A stretch of 7,784 nucleotides of DNA. Origin: an uncultured Collinsella sp. GTDB lineage: Bacteria; Actinomycetota; Coriobacteriia; Coriobacteriales; Coriobacteriaceae. This document shows, one piece after another, positions 5,726 through 7,784 of this stretch. The translations under genes and the position numbers were made by a program. Under the pieces are notes generated by a model. The model saw nothing but the letters and a program-made list of their open reading frames with translations, was not told where the DNA came from and searched no databases. Location of the stretch: assembly GCA_959596495.1 (NCBI GenBank), contig CAUFXK010000084.1:1-7784 (forward strand). Direction: 5' to 3'. Within the stretch, counting starts at the first letter, position 1. Every line of letters begins with the position of its first letter.

Positions 5726-7606
5726 CTAGGCAGCCTGAACAGCGGGCTGGTCCTCGTCGATAAAGAAGCGCTTGTACCACACCAGGAACACGAGCGGCGT
5801 ATAGATCTTGCGCTGGAAATCGCCCTTGCCCGCAAAGTGCAGATCGAGCAGGTGCATGAGCTCGTCGGTATCGAAGAACTCGCTTGCCCACGGCGCGGTG
5901 AAGTACTCCTTGACATAGTCGTACCACTTTTGCTCGCGCAGCCAGTAGACAATCGGCACCGGGAAGCCCACCTTGGGACGGGTGGCCCACTCATCGGGCA
6001 GCGACTTGTTGGCAGCGTGGCGGAGTACCTGTTTGTTGCCGTTCTCGTTGATGCGGTAACGGTCGGGAATGTGCTCGGCGAACTCCATGACTTTGCGGTC
6101 CAGGAAGGGCACGCGCAGCTCCAGCGAGTGCGCCATGCACATCTTGTCGGCCTTGAGCAGAATGTCGCCCGGGAGCCACATGTTCATGTCCAGGTACTGT
6201 TTCTTGACCAGCTCGGGCTGACCCTTCACGCGCGCATAGATGGGAGCGGCAAGCTCGAAGGCGCCGTCGCCGGTGTTGTACTCGGGCTTGAGCACGCCGT
6301 CGACCTCGCGCTCCGGCCATACCAGAGCCTGTCCCAGGAACGACTTCTCGGGGATCTCGGCACCCTTGACCAGGAAGTTATGTCCCTTGAAGTACGGCAT
6401 ATGCAGCGCCAGGTTACCGAGCGCGCGACGGATGGGCAGCGGAACCATCTTTTTGTACTTACGCACCGGGACCGTATCCTCGTAGTAGGCGTAGCCGCCA
6501 AAGAGTTCGTCGGCGCCTTCGCCCGAAAGCACGACGGTAACGTCCTTGCGGGCCATCTCGGCCAAGAACCACAGCGGCACGGAAGACAGGTTGGACTGCG
6601 GCTCGTCCATGTGATACTGGATGTCCTCGAGCGCACCGAAGAACTCGTCGGCGGTGATCATCTTGCGAACGTTCTCGACGCCGAGCTTATCGGAAAGCTC
6701 CTTGGCGTAGTTGGTCTCGTTGAAATTCTTGTAGTCAAAGCCCACCGAGAAGGTCTTGTCGGGCATAAGGCAAGCGGCGATGTAGCTGGAGTCGACGCCA
6801 CCGGAGAGGAACGACGCGACCTTGACATCGGCGATGCGATGGGCCTCGACGCTCTCGTGCACGACCTCGTCCAGCTCGTCGACATACTCTTCGAACGGCT
6901 TCTCGACGGCAGAGTAATCGCAATCCCAGTAGCGCTCGATGTTCATCTTGCCGGTCGGGATATCGACGGTAAAGTAGTGCGCCGGCGGCAGCTTGTAGAC
7001 ACCCTCGAAGAAGGTCTCCTCAGTCGCCGAATACTGCAGCGTCATGTACGGACGCAGAGCCTTTTTGTTGACCGCCTTGTGGAAGTGCGGGTAGTCCAGG
7101 AAGCTCTTGATCTCGGAACCAAAGAGCACGCCCGGAGCGCCGTCGCCCGCATCGGCCATGGGATAGTAGTAAAGCGGCTTGATGCCAAAGATGTCGCGGG
7201 CGCCAAAAAGCTTGTTCTTCTTTTTGTCCCAGATGACGAAGGCGTACATACCGCGCAGGCGATCGAGGACGGCCTCGCCCCACTCCTCGTAGCCGTGCAG
7301 GAGGCTCTCGGTGTCGGCGCCGCAGTGGAACTTGTAGCCCTTGGCCTCGAGCTCGGAACGGAGTTCTTGGAAGTTGTAGATCTCGCCGTTGAAGACAATG
7401 ACGACGCTGCCGTCCTCGTTGGCCATGGGTTGAGCGCCGGCCTCGGTCAGGTCGAGGATCGACAGGCGGCGGAAGCCCAGGGCAACGCGGCCGTCGATAA
7501 ACTGACCGCCCATGTCGGGACCGCGATGGACGATGCGGTCCATCATCTTGGTGAGCACCTCGGATTGGTTATCCGTCCCACCGACAAAACCGACAAAACC
7601 GCACAT
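5726..7606 (-). CDS. asnB: Glutamine-dependent asparagine synthase family amidotransferase
   Basis: A two-domain enzyme that moves ammonia from glutamine to an ATP-activated carboxylate, classically aspartate to asparagine. The N-terminal class II glutaminase has the nucleophile Cys2 right after Met1, HRGPD (27-31), RRLSI (46-50), NGEIYN (73-78) and Asp98. The synthetase domain has the pyrophosphate loop SGGVDSS (268-274), SGEGADELFGGY (361-372) and DKMCMAHSLELRVPFLD (487-503). At 626 residues it is longer than E. coli AsnB (about 554). Its motifs and length resemble B. subtilis AsnB and the LtsA/AsnH group, some of which amidate peptidoglycan precursors. ATG is preceded by GAGGGG at 7 nt. 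A 9-nt tandem repeat (7581-7598) encodes the GFVGFVG start of the protein. It has its own terminator, so it is a separate unit from murE. Family is certain; the acceptor is not. Confidence 0.95.
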   Translation of the reverse strand: MCGFVGFVGGTDNQSEVLTKMMDRIVHRGPDMGGQFIDGRVALGFRRLSILDLTEAGAQPMANEDGSVVIVFNGEIYNFQELRSELEAKGYKFHCGADTESLLHGYEEWGEAVLDRLRGMYAFVIWDKKKNKLFGARDIFGIKPLYYYPMADAGDGAPGVLFGSEIKSFLDYPHFHKAVNKKALRPYMTLQYSATEETFFEGVYKLPPAHYFTVDIPTGKMNIERYWDCDYSAVEKPFEEYVDELDEVVHESVEAHRIADVKVASFLSGGVDSSYIAACLMPDKTFSVGFDYKNFNETNYAKELSDKLGVENVRKMITADEFFGALEDIQYHMDEPQSNLSSVPLWFLAEMARKDVTVVLSGEGADELFGGYAYYEDTVPVRKYKKMVPLPIRRALGNLALHMPYFKGHNFLVKGAEIPEKSFLGQALVWPEREVDGVLKPEYNTGDGAFELAAPIYARVKGQPELVKKQYLDMNMWLPGDILLKADKMCMAHSLELRVPFLDRKVMEFAEHIPDRYRINENGNKQVLRHAANKSLPDEWATRPKVGFPVPIVYWLREQKWYDYVKEYFTAPWASEFFDTDELMHLLDLHFAGKGDFQRKIYTPLVFLVWYKRFFIDEDQPAVQAA

Positions 7607-7657
7607 ATACTATCCCCTCTGCTGTTGCTGGGCATCAAATCGAATCAGTAGCTTTTG

Positions 7658-7663
7658 AGTATA
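7658..7663 (-). promoter_or_regulatory. Candidate -10 box of the asnB promoter
   Basis: TATACT on the minus strand matches the -10 consensus at 5 of 6 positions and would give a leader of about 45 nt before the asnB ATG. I find no convincing -35 box at 16-18 nt; TTCCGC at 19 nt is the nearest. The leader is too short for a T-box and shows no T-box consensus, so I see no asparagine-sensing riboswitch here. Confidence 0.4.
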
Positions 7664-7746
7664 CCCGAGGGCGTAAAGAGGGGCGGAATGTTCAGGCAAT
7701 CTCAACTGAATCAGCTCCGCTGTGACACGCGGGTTGATTTCCGATC

Positions 7747-7784
7747 TCAGCCGAACACATTGAGCAAATAGGCCATTCCCGCAG
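7747..7784 (-). CDS. Possible 3' end of an upstream gene (partial)
   Basis: Reading in from the right edge on the minus strand, one frame gives AGMAYLLNVFG followed by TGA (7747-7749). This would be the C-terminus of a gene lying mostly outside the window, on the same strand as everything else. Eleven residues are far too few to name a family, and a frame this short can be open by chance. The spacer between it and asnB (7607-7746) shows no clear terminator, only short palindromes. Confidence 0.25.
   Translation of the reverse strand, partial: AGMAYLLNVFG

Noticed and set aside
5837..7651. A 604-codon open frame on the plus strand opposite asnB
   Set aside because: Codon-aligned with asnB and explained by the same codon avoidance. 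No recognisable domain or sensible ribosome-binding context.
7607..7746. T-box or other riboswitch upstream of asnB
   Set aside because: The candidate leader is about 45 nt, and I see no T-box consensus or long structured leader with a terminator.

Overview
The window looks like core chromosome from a high-GC Gram-positive bacterium. My best guess is a Collinsella-like member of the Coriobacteriia. This rests on base composition, near absence of the codons TTA, CTA and TCA, actinobacterial-looking protein sequences and the gene order. It is inference and was not checked against any database. All seven complete genes lie on the minus strand, so transcription runs from high to low coordinates. 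I see no tRNA, rRNA, CRISPR array, insertion sequence or phage gene.

Layout in the direction of transcription: a possible 3' tail of an upstream gene (7784-7747); a spacer with a candidate promoter; an asnB-type glutamine amidotransferase/asparagine synthase (7606-5726) closed by a strong intrinsic terminator (5700-5676); a well-formed promoter (5677-5649) whose -35 box overlaps that terminator's U-tract; murE (5613-4051); a HAD-IIB phosphatase of unknown substrate (3943-3032); murI (2980-2096); rph (2041-1316), ending in a 12-bp inverted repeat that may terminate transcription; rdgB (1172-531); dtd (527-81, GTG start, coupled to rdgB); and a short AT-richer spacer with a possible promoter for a gene beyond the left edge.

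The genes fall into two themes. MurI (D-glutamate supply), MurE (third amino acid of the stem peptide) and perhaps the AsnB-like amidotransferase concern peptidoglycan precursors. Rph (RNA 3'-end trimming), RdgB (removal of non-canonical purine NTPs) and Dtd (removal of D-amino acids from tRNA) concern RNA and nucleotide quality control. A murI-rph-rdgB neighbourhood is a familiar bacterial arrangement.

I found no clearly new multi-gene system. The points most worth a second look are: the MurE substrate motif, which lacks the meso-DAP arginine; the AsnB homologue beside murE, which may amidate a cell-wall precursor; the palindromic element after rph and its possible relative in the murE leader; stem-loops that begin inside stop codons after three genes; and the uncharacterised phosphatase between two mur genes.
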